Positions 23,371 through 31,102 of a stretch of 50,023 nt of DNA are shown here, in pieces (within the stretch, counting starts at the first letter, position 1; every line of letters starts with the position of its first letter). The notes beneath the pieces are model-generated. The model saw only the letters and a program-made list of their open reading frames with translations. It did not search any database and was not told the DNA's origin. The stretch is from an uncultured Sphingomonas sp. (GTDB lineage: Bacteria; Pseudomonadota; Alphaproteobacteria; Sphingomonadales; Sphingomonadaceae): NCBI RefSeq assembly GCF_946478955.1, contig NZ_CAMLDL010000015.1, positions 1 to 50,023 of the forward strand, read 5' to 3'. The translations under genes and the position numbers were made by a program.

Positions 23371-25648
23371 CATAAGTCTGGCAACGCCAGCGACCGCCCA
23401 AACCGGCCGGATTGACCTACCGACCGCACCACTTGCGCAATCGCTGTCGCGGCTTTCCGCACGGACCGGTGCTTCGATCGGCTATAGCGGGCGCTTACCC
23501 GCCTTCACCACGCGTGCAGTTCGCGGTGCGCGCGGCGCGGCCGATGCGCTGCACCAAATGCTTGACGGAAGTGGCTATCGCGCGGTTGCGACCGGTCCAG
23601 CCAGTTTCCGAATTGAGGCGATTTCGCCGGCGCCCCGCCCCGCCCCGTCGGACCCACAACCGCGACCGGCGTTGCAACCGGAAATCGTCGTCACCGCCCT
23701 GAAACGGGCGGCGCCATTACTGTCGGTGCCTGCAACGGTCCGGGTCGTGCGGGAAAGCGAACTCAACACCGCTGGCACAATCGCCGGCAGCGGGGCATTG
23801 GCGGCCGAGCTGCCGACAATGACAATGTCCAGTCTGGGGCCAGGCCGCAACCGCATGTTTCTGCGCGGCATTGGTGACGGACCGCTTAATGGATTTAATC
23901 AGGGCAGCGTTGCCATCCTGCTTGACGAAGCCCGGTTAAATTACGACGCGCCCGATCCCGATTGGGCGCTGGTCGACATTGATCAGGTCGAAATTCTCGA
24001 AGGTCCGCAAGGCCCGCTCTATGGGACCGGGGCGCTTGGCGGAATTGTGAAGATTACAACCCGCGCGCCCGACCTCAATACGGCGGGCGGGCGTTTGGAC
24101 AGCGGTATCGCGGTAACACAGGACGGCGACCTGTCGAACAGTCAGTCGGCGGTGCTCAACCTGCCGCTTGCGGCCAATCGCCTCGCCCTTCGCGCAGTCG
24201 CATATCGACAGCGGCAAGCGGGATGGATCGACACGCAGGGCGCCGCCCGCGATTCCAATGTTGAGCGATTGGTCGGCGGGCGGATCGCCGTGCGCTGGGC
24301 GCCTGCTAGCGGTTGGACAATCGATCTTACCGGCGCTCTTCAGGGGCGCCGCGCGCGCGACAGCCAATATGTCGACGGCGATCTCGGCCGCTATGGGCGG
24401 CCGTTCCGCAAGCCCGAACCGCGCGATCTTGACGCGCGTCTGGCCACATTGACGGTCAAGGGGCGGATCGGTGATCTTGAGCTGACCTCGTTGACGGCGA
24501 TAAGCGGGCAGGAGGCCGCCGCGACCTACGACGCGACGCCGCTGGCGATAACGCTAGGAACAAATGGCCAAACCATGGTCGAGGATGGCCGAGACTACCG
24601 ATTATTTGATCAGGAGTTTCGGCTGGGTAGCAGCGGCGCGCGGCCGATCAACTGGCTGATCGGCGCGTCGCTCATCCGCGCCAGTACTCGGGCGAACATC
24701 ACCGCCGCTGATAAGGATCAGCTTTCAACCCTCCTGAGTCTCAAGCGGCATGTGTCGGAGGCTGCGCTTTTCGGGCAGGCGAGCACGGCAGTGACGCCGA
24801 CACTGCACCTTGAAGGCGGTGCCCGTTTATTTGTCAGTAAGGTGGACGACGGCGGCGAGGAAAATGGCATGGCCCGACTTGTTCGCAAGCGCAGCCTACG
24901 CGGAGCCGGAAGCGTGAGCTTGTCGTGGAGTCCGAATCGCGACCAAACCTATTATCTTCGCGCTGCCACCGCTTACCGACCGGGCGGCGCCAATATCGAG
25001 CCGGAAGCCCATCAGCAGCGATATGACGCGGATGAGTTGGCAAGCGTCGAGCTTGGCGCCCGCATTCGCCGGGGCTCGTCCCTGGCGATCAATGCCACCG
25101 CCTTTGCCTCGCAGTGGCAGCATGTCCAGGCGGACGAACTCCTCGCTAACGGGCTTGTTGCAACGCGCAATGCGGGCAATGCGCGCAACATCGGCATCGA
25201 GGCCGACCTTCGTTGGTCCCCGCTGCATGCTACAGATGTTCATGCGGGGCTGATGGTGCAATCGGCACGGCTCGAGCGCGGTAGTTCTGCGGGGGCCGAC
25301 GCGCCACGATTGCCTGCGGTGCCGCAATTCTCGCTTAGGACCCGCGCGAGTCACCGCATACAAATCGGAGGTTGGACAGCGACGGTGGAGGGTGGCCTGC
25401 AGTTTGTCGGTGCGACTCACCTTTCCTTTGATCCGATTGTTGACCGGCGCACCGGCGGCCGGGTTGTAGTTGATGCGGCGTATCGGATGGAAAATGGAAA
25501 TTGGACCGTCGCGCTATCCGGCGCGAACCTTGCCAACGGTGCCGCCGATACCTTCGCCTTTGGCAACCCCTATCGCGCGCGCGCCGTTCCCCAACGCACG
25601 CCGATGCGTCCGCGGACGATTGGCCTGTCGATCGGTCGTCGATTCTAA
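23315..25648 (+). CDS. TonB-dependent receptor with STN signalling domain
   Basis: Outer-membrane, TonB-energised transporter that also signals through FecR. After a signal peptide ending ATPATAQ comes an STN domain (IDLPTAPLAQSLSRLSARTGASIGYSG), a TonB box (EIVVTA), the plug (RMFLRGIGDGPLNGFNQGSVAILLDE ... QVEILEGPQGPLYGTGALGGIVKITTR), and a barrel ending in a C-terminal Phe (SIGRRF). The start is uncertain: TTG at 23315 gives a proper basic n-region (RWTRSR), TTG at 23336 gives a shorter one; no ATG is available. It overlaps fecR by up to 56 nt, unlike classic fecA, which has its own promoter. The ligand is unknown. Confidence 0.88.
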   Translation: MRWTRSRLTAAFGWSLAASISLATPATAQTGRIDLPTAPLAQSLSRLSARTGASIGYSGRLPAFTTRAVRGARGAADALHQMLDGSGYRAVATGPASFRIEAISPAPRPAPSDPQPRPALQPEIVVTALKRAAPLLSVPATVRVVRESELNTAGTIAGSGALAAELPTMTMSSLGPGRNRMFLRGIGDGPLNGFNQGSVAILLDEARLNYDAPDPDWALVDIDQVEILEGPQGPLYGTGALGGIVKITTRAPDLNTAGGRLDSGIAVTQDGDLSNSQSAVLNLPLAANRLALRAVAYRQRQAGWIDTQGAARDSNVERLVGGRIAVRWAPASGWTIDLTGALQGRRARDSQYVDGDLGRYGRPFRKPEPRDLDARLATLTVKGRIGDLELTSLTAISGQEAAATYDATPLAITLGTNGQTMVEDGRDYRLFDQEFRLGSSGARPINWLIGASLIRASTRANITAADKDQLSTLLSLKRHVSEAALFGQASTAVTPTLHLEGGARLFVSKVDDGGEENGMARLVRKRSLRGAGSVSLSWSPNRDQTYYLRAATAYRPGGANIEPEAHQQRYDADELASVELGARIRRGSSLAINATAFASQWQHVQADELLANGLVATRNAGNARNIGIEADLRWSPLHATDVHAGLMVQSARLERGSSAGADAPRLPAVPQFSLRTRASHRIQIGGWTATVEGGLQFVGATHLSFDPIVDRRTGGRVVVDAAYRMENGNWTVALSGANLANGAADTFAFGNPYRARAVPQRTPMRPRTIGLSIGRRF

Positions 25649-25731
25649 TCGCCCCGCCAAAAAAATCGCCGCCGGACTGTGGTGGCCTGTGACGGCCGTC
25701 GTCTTCCTTCCGAGCAATCGGGGAGTATCCA

Positions 25732-26286
25732 ATGCGCGCCATAGCAGCCAAACAGTTGATCGAGCGTCGGTATGCTATTGTCCACGGGGCGGTTCCGGCC
25801 GCCGACTACCCATATTTTTGCGTCGTTGATCCGGGCGACGCGGGCGAGCCAAAGGCAGCGCTCGGATACCGCATCGCGTCCGAAGATCGGTTATTCCTTG
25901 AGGATTACCTGGATTTCCCAATCGAGAAGGCGGTTTCGCATTTGTTCGGACGGGTAGTCGAGCGTGACCGCATCGTTGAAATTGGCGCACACGCGTCCGA
26001 CAGAAGCCGCGCGACAGTGGCATTATGGGCCCGAACGGCGCGCCATCTTGACGGTGTCGCCGACGTCGCAGTGGCCGTGCTGACCGCACCGCTTCGCTCA
26101 ATGTTCGCCAGACTTGGAATTGAAATCAGGGAAATCTGCCCCGCCGACCCGCTCCGCCTTCCTGGCGGTGCGGCACATTGGGGCCAATATTACGCGCAGC
26201 GACCCGCAGTTTGTGCGGGCCTTATCTCGCCAGCGCGACCAAAGCTGGCGGGCTTCGACGACGGCATAACGGGACTTTGCGCATGA
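25732..26286 (+). CDS. thermostable hemolysin family protein (acyltransferase-like)
   Basis: A 184-residue protein matching the thermostable hemolysin family: FLEDYLDFPIEKAVSHLFGRVVERDRIVEIGAHASD, FARLGIEIREICPADPLRL and AAHWGQYYAQRPAVCAGLI. The family name comes from Vibrio delta-hemolysin; the fold resembles GNAT/acyl-homoserine-lactone synthase enzymes, so an acyltransferase role is as likely as haemolysis. There is no signal peptide. The ATG at 25732 follows GGGGAG. It lies 83 nt after the TonB receptor and overlaps the ligase-HDO gene by 4 nt (ATGA), so it heads a coupled biosynthetic-looking chain. Confidence 0.82.
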   Translation: MRAIAAKQLIERRYAIVHGAVPAADYPYFCVVDPGDAGEPKAALGYRIASEDRLFLEDYLDFPIEKAVSHLFGRVVERDRIVEIGAHASDRSRATVALWARTARHLDGVADVAVAVLTAPLRSMFARLGIEIREICPADPLRLPGGAAHWGQYYAQRPAVCAGLISPARPKLAGFDDGITGLCA

Positions 26287-28367
26287 CCGCTATCCTCGGT
26301 GCTATGCGCGCGCACGGCCGGTTGCAACGACCGAACCCGGCGTTCGAACAGGGTTCAATCATATTGTCCTGGAAGGACGCGGCCGATGAGGTGGCGCGGC
26401 TGGCAAGCGAGATTGCTGCACGCGCTGGACATGGTGGTGTCGTCGCCCTGTCGCTCGACCATGGAATCGGCAGCGCCATCACGCTGATCGCCACGCTCGA
26501 AGTGGGCGTTCCGATTGTGCCGCTGCCGCCCTTTTTTCATCCCGATCAGGCCGCTGCGGCGGTGCGCCACGCCGGGGCGACGGCGCTGGTCCAATCGGCC
26601 CATTTTGGCGAGGGGCGCGTGTCCTTGGATTGGCAAGCACTTGATCATCCACGCGCCGACATACCAGCGGGGACAGCGGTCATCAGCTTCAGCAGCGGGT
26701 CCACCGGCGATCCGAAGGGCGTCTGCCTATCGGCGGAACATCTGAGTACGATGGCGGACCGCGTGTGCGATTATCTGGGCCGTGGTCTTGCCGGTCGCCA
26801 TCTTCCTATTCTCCCATTTGGTATATTGCTCGAACAAGTCGCCGGCCTGATGGCATCGTTGATTGCCGGGGGAACATATGTTCCGCTCCCAAGCAGTGAC
26901 GTGGGGCTCGGCGATCCACAGCATCCAGACCCGCTGGCGATGCTCAGCAGCATCGCGCGACAACGGGCAACGTCCCTCATCCTGGTGCCGGAATTTCTGG
27001 CCGCACTGGTCGGCGCGATGGAGGCCACCGGCCAGAGACTGCCCGACCTGCAATTAGTGGCCGTCGGCGGCGCGGCAGTCCCGCCGGGCCTACTCGATCG
27101 CGCAAGAGGCGTTGGCCTGCCCGTGCGTCAGGGGTATGGCATGACAGAGGCGGGATCGGTGATCGCGCTCGAAGGCGCCGGAACCGCGTCGCGCGGCGCG
27201 GTCGGCGAAAGCATTGGTGCCCACTCCATCCGCCTTGCCGCCGACGGTGAAATCTGGATTGACGGCCCGCTCTTCCTCGGCCTGATCGGCGCCGCGCGCG
27301 CACCGGGTCCCTATGCAACTGGCGATATTGGCCGCATCGACGGGGCCGGGCAATTGTGGATTGAAGGGCGCAAATCCAGCCTGATCGTCACCAGCTTTGG
27401 CAGGAATATATCGCCCGAATGGATTGAGGCGCTTTTGACGTCCCAGCCGGAAATCGCCCAGGCGCTCGTTCGCGGTGACGGCGATGCCGCGCTCAATGCC
27501 CTACTTGTTCCGTCGGGGCCGAAAGCCGACGTCGCAAGCGCCGTTGAGCGCGTGAATTTCGGCCTTCCTGGCTATGCCCGGATCGAAAGCCACCGTCTTG
27601 TTCCCCCATTCACGCCCATCAATGGACTGCTGACCGGCAACGGCCGGTTGCGCCGGGCCGCGATCGAGCGCGTTTATCCAAAGGAGGCAGATTTGCCCAA
27701 ATTCTTTGACCGGCTGGTGGCGGAAACTCGCGAGGAGCAGGCACGTTTCGCGATGACGCCGCAGCTGATCGCCGGGCTCACCGGCCAGATCAGCCAGAGG
27801 GATTACATTGCCTATCTTACCCAGGCTTATCACCATGTCCGCCATACCGTTCCATTGATGCTGGAAGCGCGGGCGTTCCTGGCCGGGCGCGGTGACGATA
27901 CGCTGGTGACGGCGCTCGACGAATATATAGATGAGGAAACCGGCCACGAAGAATGGATTCTTGACGATATCGCGGCCGCAGGCGGTGATCGCGCCGCGGC
28001 CGAAACAAGTGAGCCTTCTCCCGCGACAAAGGCGATGGTCGACCATGCCTACCGCACCATCCGCAGCGGCAACCCCGCAGCCTTTTTCGGCATGGTATTT
28101 GTGCTGGAAGGTACCAGTGTCGCCTTGGCCTCTAGCGGCGCGGCGGCGGTTGAGCAGCGGCTGGGCCTGCCTAAAACCGCGTTTCGCTACCTTAATTCGC
28201 ACGGCGCCCTCGACCAGGATCATATGCGGTTCTTCGAAGGACTGATGAACCAAATCGACCGACCGGCCGATCAACAGGCCATCGTGCAAATGGCGAAGGA
28301 TATGTTCGCGCTGTTCGGCGGAATGTTCGCCGGCATTGAGTTGGAGGGCACCCGCCGTGCAGCTTAA
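26283..28367 (+). CDS. AMP-dependent ligase fused to a haem-oxygenase-like diiron domain
   Basis: A 694-residue bifunctional protein. Residues 1-465 form an ANL acyl-adenylate synthetase: P-loop SFSSGSTGDPKG (135-146), GYGMTEAG (284-291), YATGDIG (344-350), GRKSSLIVTSFGRNISP (362-378). The A10 loop reads TGNGRLRR (451-458), with Arg where the catalytic Lys normally stands. Residues 480-690 resemble the iron-containing redox enzyme / haem-oxygenase-like (HDO) family: YHHVRHTVPL, DEYIDEETGHEEWILDD, MVFVLEGTS, YLNSHGALDQDHMRFFE, with His/Glu/Asp ligands for a diiron site. Such enzymes make oxidised or decarboxylated acyl products. The ATG at 26283 overlaps the upstream stop. Confidence 0.88.
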   Translation: MTAILGAMRAHGRLQRPNPAFEQGSIILSWKDAADEVARLASEIAARAGHGGVVALSLDHGIGSAITLIATLEVGVPIVPLPPFFHPDQAAAAVRHAGATALVQSAHFGEGRVSLDWQALDHPRADIPAGTAVISFSSGSTGDPKGVCLSAEHLSTMADRVCDYLGRGLAGRHLPILPFGILLEQVAGLMASLIAGGTYVPLPSSDVGLGDPQHPDPLAMLSSIARQRATSLILVPEFLAALVGAMEATGQRLPDLQLVAVGGAAVPPGLLDRARGVGLPVRQGYGMTEAGSVIALEGAGTASRGAVGESIGAHSIRLAADGEIWIDGPLFLGLIGAARAPGPYATGDIGRIDGAGQLWIEGRKSSLIVTSFGRNISPEWIEALLTSQPEIAQALVRGDGDAALNALLVPSGPKADVASAVERVNFGLPGYARIESHRLVPPFTPINGLLTGNGRLRRAAIERVYPKEADLPKFFDRLVAETREEQARFAMTPQLIAGLTGQISQRDYIAYLTQAYHHVRHTVPLMLEARAFLAGRGDDTLVTALDEYIDEETGHEEWILDDIAAAGGDRAAAETSEPSPATKAMVDHAYRTIRSGNPAAFFGMVFVLEGTSVALASSGAAAVEQRLGLPKTAFRYLNSHGALDQDHMRFFEGLMNQIDRPADQQAIVQMAKDMFALFGGMFAGIELEGTRRAA

Positions 28368-29112
28368 CGGGCAGATCGTTGCGATGACCGGCGCGGCGGG
28401 CGGTATCGGAAGCCTGCTCTGCCGTGAGCTGAAAGCGTCGGGCGCAATGCTGATCGGAATTGACCGCGTTGATTGCCCCGATTGCGATGACACGATCTTG
28501 GCCGATCTTTCCACGCATGAGGGCCTCGTGTCCCTTACGGCAAAGCTGGCGCGGCGGAAAATCGATATCCTAATCAACCTCGCCGGGATGCAATATTTTG
28601 GGCCGTTCGAAGCGCAGGATCCGGGGAGCATCTGGACCGGCTATGTCGTCAACCTTATTGCACCGGCCATGCTTGCCCGCGCTGTCCTGCCAGGCATGCA
28701 AACGCGGCGCGCGGGACAAATTGTCAACATTGGGTCCGTAATGGGCGCGGTGAACTATCCCCATTTCGCAACCTACTCGAGCAGCAAGTGCGGACTTCGC
28801 GGTTTCAGCGAGGCGCTGCGGCGAGAGCTTGCCAACTCGCCTATCGCGATCACCCATATCGCGCCGCGCGCCGTGCGAACCGGCTTCAACGACGCAAAGG
28901 TCAACCGCTTCCTTGAAGTTGCGAAGATGCAGGCGGACGAACCGGTTATTGTCGCACGGCGCATCGCGGCCGCGATCACCGCGCGGCGCAAAGATGTCAC
29001 CATTGGCGTCGCCGAACAATTTTACACCAAGCTCAACGGCGCCTTTCCGCGGCTTGTCGATGTCGGCCTCGCCGCCACGACGGCTAAGGCCCGGACGCTG
29101 TTTGCCGATTAA
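28357..29112 (+). CDS. short-chain dehydrogenase/reductase
   Basis: A 251-residue classical SDR using NAD(P). The Rossmann motif TGAAGGIG (11-18), NLAG, the catalytic Ser in NIGSVMG, and the Tyr-x3-Lys pair in TYSSSKCG are all present. The start is GTG at 28357, preceded by GGAGGG; it overlaps the ligase-HDO gene by 11 nt. An in-frame start at 28336 would add seven residues. In this cluster it could reduce a keto or aldehyde intermediate; the substrate is unknown. Confidence 0.9.
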   Translation: MQLNGQIVAMTGAAGGIGSLLCRELKASGAMLIGIDRVDCPDCDDTILADLSTHEGLVSLTAKLARRKIDILINLAGMQYFGPFEAQDPGSIWTGYVVNLIAPAMLARAVLPGMQTRRAGQIVNIGSVMGAVNYPHFATYSSSKCGLRGFSEALRRELANSPIAITHIAPRAVRTGFNDAKVNRFLEVAKMQADEPVIVARRIAAAITARRKDVTIGVAEQFYTKLNGAFPRLVDVGLAATTAKARTLFAD

Positions 29113-29129
29113 CCGACGGAGGATTGATC

Positions 29130-29780
29130 ATGACGTTTTTCCGAAAAGCCCTTTTGTCGGGCCTGGCATTACTGGCCTCGGCAGGGCCTGCGCTCGCGTC
29201 GGAAAATCCGGCGATGGATGCCGACGTCATGCGCATCAACAATGGCTGGGCCCATATCCGGTACCAGGTGCGCGACCGCAGCGCGCAATTTAGCCAGCTC
29301 GCGGCGCTTGAGGGTCAGGCGCATCAGGTGTCCGCGAAATATCCCGGCAGGGCGGAACCGTTGCTGTGGGAAGGGATCGTCGTCAGCGAAGAGGCTGCCC
29401 GCGCGTCGGCATTGCGGCAACTCGGTCTTGCAACCCGCGCTCGCGACATTTTGGCGAAGGCCTACGCCATCAACCCGCGCGTCGCCGACGGCGGCGCAGC
29501 GATGAGCCTCGGCGTGCTGTATTACAAGGTGCCCGGATGGCCGATTGGCTTTGGCAGCACCGCCAAGGCGCGAAGCTTTTTCCAGCAAGCACTGGCGCAG
29601 GACCCGAAGGGCCTCGACAATAATTTCTTCTATGGCGATTTCCTTGCGCAGGAAGGCGACAAGGCCCGCGCTAGGCAATATTTGCAGCGCGCGCTGCAGG
29701 CACCGACCAATCCCAACCGACCAGTGTGGGATGCGGGGCGACGGGCCGAAGTGCGATCATTGCTGGCCAAACTGGGATGA
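29130..29780 (+). CDS. exported TPR-like protein
   Basis: A 216-residue protein with a signal peptide (FRKALLSGLALLASAGPALASE). TPR-like helices follow (ALRQLGLATRARDILAKAYAINPRVAD, AMSLGVLYYKVP, ARSFFQQALAQDPKGLDNNFFYGDFLAQEGDKARARQYLQRAL). TPR repeats mediate protein contacts, so this may be a periplasmic scaffold for the locus. The ATG at 29130 has GGAGG 7 nt upstream. It overlaps the methyltransferase gene by 4 nt (ATGA). Confidence 0.8.
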   Translation: MTFFRKALLSGLALLASAGPALASENPAMDADVMRINNGWAHIRYQVRDRSAQFSQLAALEGQAHQVSAKYPGRAEPLLWEGIVVSEEAARASALRQLGLATRARDILAKAYAINPRVADGGAAMSLGVLYYKVPGWPIGFGSTAKARSFFQQALAQDPKGLDNNFFYGDFLAQEGDKARARQYLQRALQAPTNPNRPVWDAGRRAEVRSLLAKLG

Positions 29781-30421
29781 TCGGCGCCACGCTGACCGAC
29801 CGGGCGGCGCTGGCGGTTGGACGACAATTGGCCAATCCCGTGGGGCTTGGCGGGCTTGCGGTTGGCGCGATTATGCGTCTGGCCAACCGCCGCCCGAGCC
29901 GGGCGCTGCTGAAAGCCCTGGAGATTGGGTCAGAGCATCGCCTCCTTGATATTGGATGCGGTGACGGAAGCAGCCTGCATATGGCCCGCGGTGCTGCGTG
30001 GCGATGCGGCATTGATCGTTCGGCCGTCATGGTCAAATCGGCACGGCGTCGCCTCCGCCGCGATATTGCGATGGCGCGCGCGTCTGTGCAGGTCGGCGAT
30101 ATGACGCGCCTGCCATTTGGCCCCGGCGCGTTTGATCGCATCATGGCGTCCAACATGCTCTATTTTTGCAATGACGTTCCGGCATTTATCGACGAATGCC
30201 GCCGCGTGTCGCGTCGCGGCGGCCGGCTGGGCATTTACGTCACGGATCGGCAATCGATGGCAAATTGGCGATTTGCCGGGCCCGCGACGCACCGCCATTT
30301 CTGTTATGACGATCTGCGTGATGAACTATACCGTGCCACGCTTCGCCCGGAAGATGTCGCCATCCATCCCCTGCCACTACCCTGCGGGATGAGCGGCCTG
30401 ATCGCCATCGTCCGCCTGTAA
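29777..30421 (+). CDS. class I SAM-dependent methyltransferase
   Basis: A 214-residue enzyme with motif I LLDIGCGDGSSL (SAM-binding GxGxG variant), an acidic residue after GIDRS and motif IV-like SNMLYFCNDVPAFIDECRRV, followed by GGRLGIYVTD. The fold is a methyltransferase-11 type; the target is not predictable. The start is fixed by the ATGA overlap with the TPR gene at 29777. It is the last gene of the coupled chain before the debris region and has no obvious terminator. Confidence 0.88.
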   Translation: MIGATLTDRAALAVGRQLANPVGLGGLAVGAIMRLANRRPSRALLKALEIGSEHRLLDIGCGDGSSLHMARGAAWRCGIDRSAVMVKSARRRLRRDIAMARASVQVGDMTRLPFGPGAFDRIMASNMLYFCNDVPAFIDECRRVSRRGGRLGIYVTDRQSMANWRFAGPATHRHFCYDDLRDELYRATLRPEDVAIHPLPLPCGMSGLIAIVRL

Positions 30422-30462
30422 GGCGCGGAGCGTGGCGCCACTGCGCGCATATCATTCGATCG

Positions 30463-30642
30463 TTAGCCCATTTCAGCTAGTCTGATTTGCGAGATTCTTC
30501 GTCCGCCGCAGCGACGCCCAGGCTGAACGTAAACGTCGACAGTGGATCGCACATAATCAATGACATCCTGTCGGCGGAGCTGGGTGCCGGTCTGCAACAC
30601 GAGCAGCGCGAGCGGTGGTTTGTCCGCTGTCCTATGATCCAT
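30463..30642 (-). pseudogene. C-terminal remnant of a VirB11-like type IV secretion ATPase
   Basis: A 59-codon frame whose middle reads LALLVLQTGTQLRRQDVIDYVRSTVDVYVQ, then RRISQI. This closely resembles the C-terminal helices and strand of VirB11/TrbB conjugation ATPases (LQxGxxL..xDIIDYV.sxVDVyVQLGR.xxxRxIxEI). All nucleotide-binding motifs are missing, so it is a fragment. Its 5' part runs into an RHS fragment on the opposite strand at about 30627, which marks a junction of unrelated debris. The identification is by eye. Confidence 0.5.
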
Positions 30643-30854
30643 TGCTGCGTCTGAGGCAGATTGTCAGGCCTACGACCACCAAGTTCGCCTATGACGGGCT
30701 CAATGCCGTTGCAGAATATGATGGCGGCGGCCTGCTGCTGCCCCGCTATGTGTTTGGGCCGGGCGTTGAAGAACCGCTGGTGCAATATGAAGGCACCGAC
30801 ACAGCGACCCGCCGCTTCCTCCATGCCGACAAGCGCGGCAGCATCATTGATTAG
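30627..30854 (+). pseudogene. RHS-repeat core domain fragment
   Basis: The reading LSYDPLLRLRQ, TTKFAYDGLNAVAEYD, YVFGPGVEEPLVQYEG and RRFLHADKRGSII is unmistakably the RHS repeat-associated core. Full RHS proteins are hundreds to thousands of residues long, whereas this piece is about 75 residues, has no start and ends at a TAG 18 nt before the tRNA. It is a relic of an RHS toxin or wall-associated protein gene. Confidence 0.8.
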
Positions 30855-30872
30855 CTGCGATTTTCGGAAATA

Positions 30873-30948
30873 TGGTGCCGCTTACAGGACTCGAACCTGT
30901 GACCCCCTCATTACGAATGAGGTGCTCTACCAACTGAGCTAAAGCGGC
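30873..30948 (-). tRNA. tRNA-Thr (anticodon CGT)
   Basis: A 76-nt cloverleaf on the minus strand: acceptor GCCGCTT/AAGCGGC, D arm GCTC-AGTTGGTA-GAGC, anticodon stem CCTCA/TGAGG with loop TTCGTAA (anticodon CGT, decoding ACG), T arm ACAGG-TTCGAGT-CCTGT, and an encoded 3' CCA. Gene debris (VirB11-like and RHS fragments) lies directly beyond its 3' end, the usual site for integration. Confidence 0.97.
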
Positions 30949-31102
30949 GCGGCCCATTGGGCGGCTTGCGGTTGCGCCCCTACACGGCCTTGTTTCGCCC
31001 TGCAAGCCTGTCCTCATCTTCCAGAAACACCCACACCAAATCACTCGATATGCTTAACGGTTTAGCAAGGCTTCCCGTCCAAAATGGCATAGATTTGGAG
31101 AA

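Noticed and set aside
30844..31044. Open frame on the minus strand across the tRNA-Thr (66 codons, containing AQLVEHLIRNEGVTGSSPVSG).
   Set aside because: It is the classic translated-tRNA artefact; the AQLVEH/GSSPVSG pattern derives from the tRNA sequence itself.
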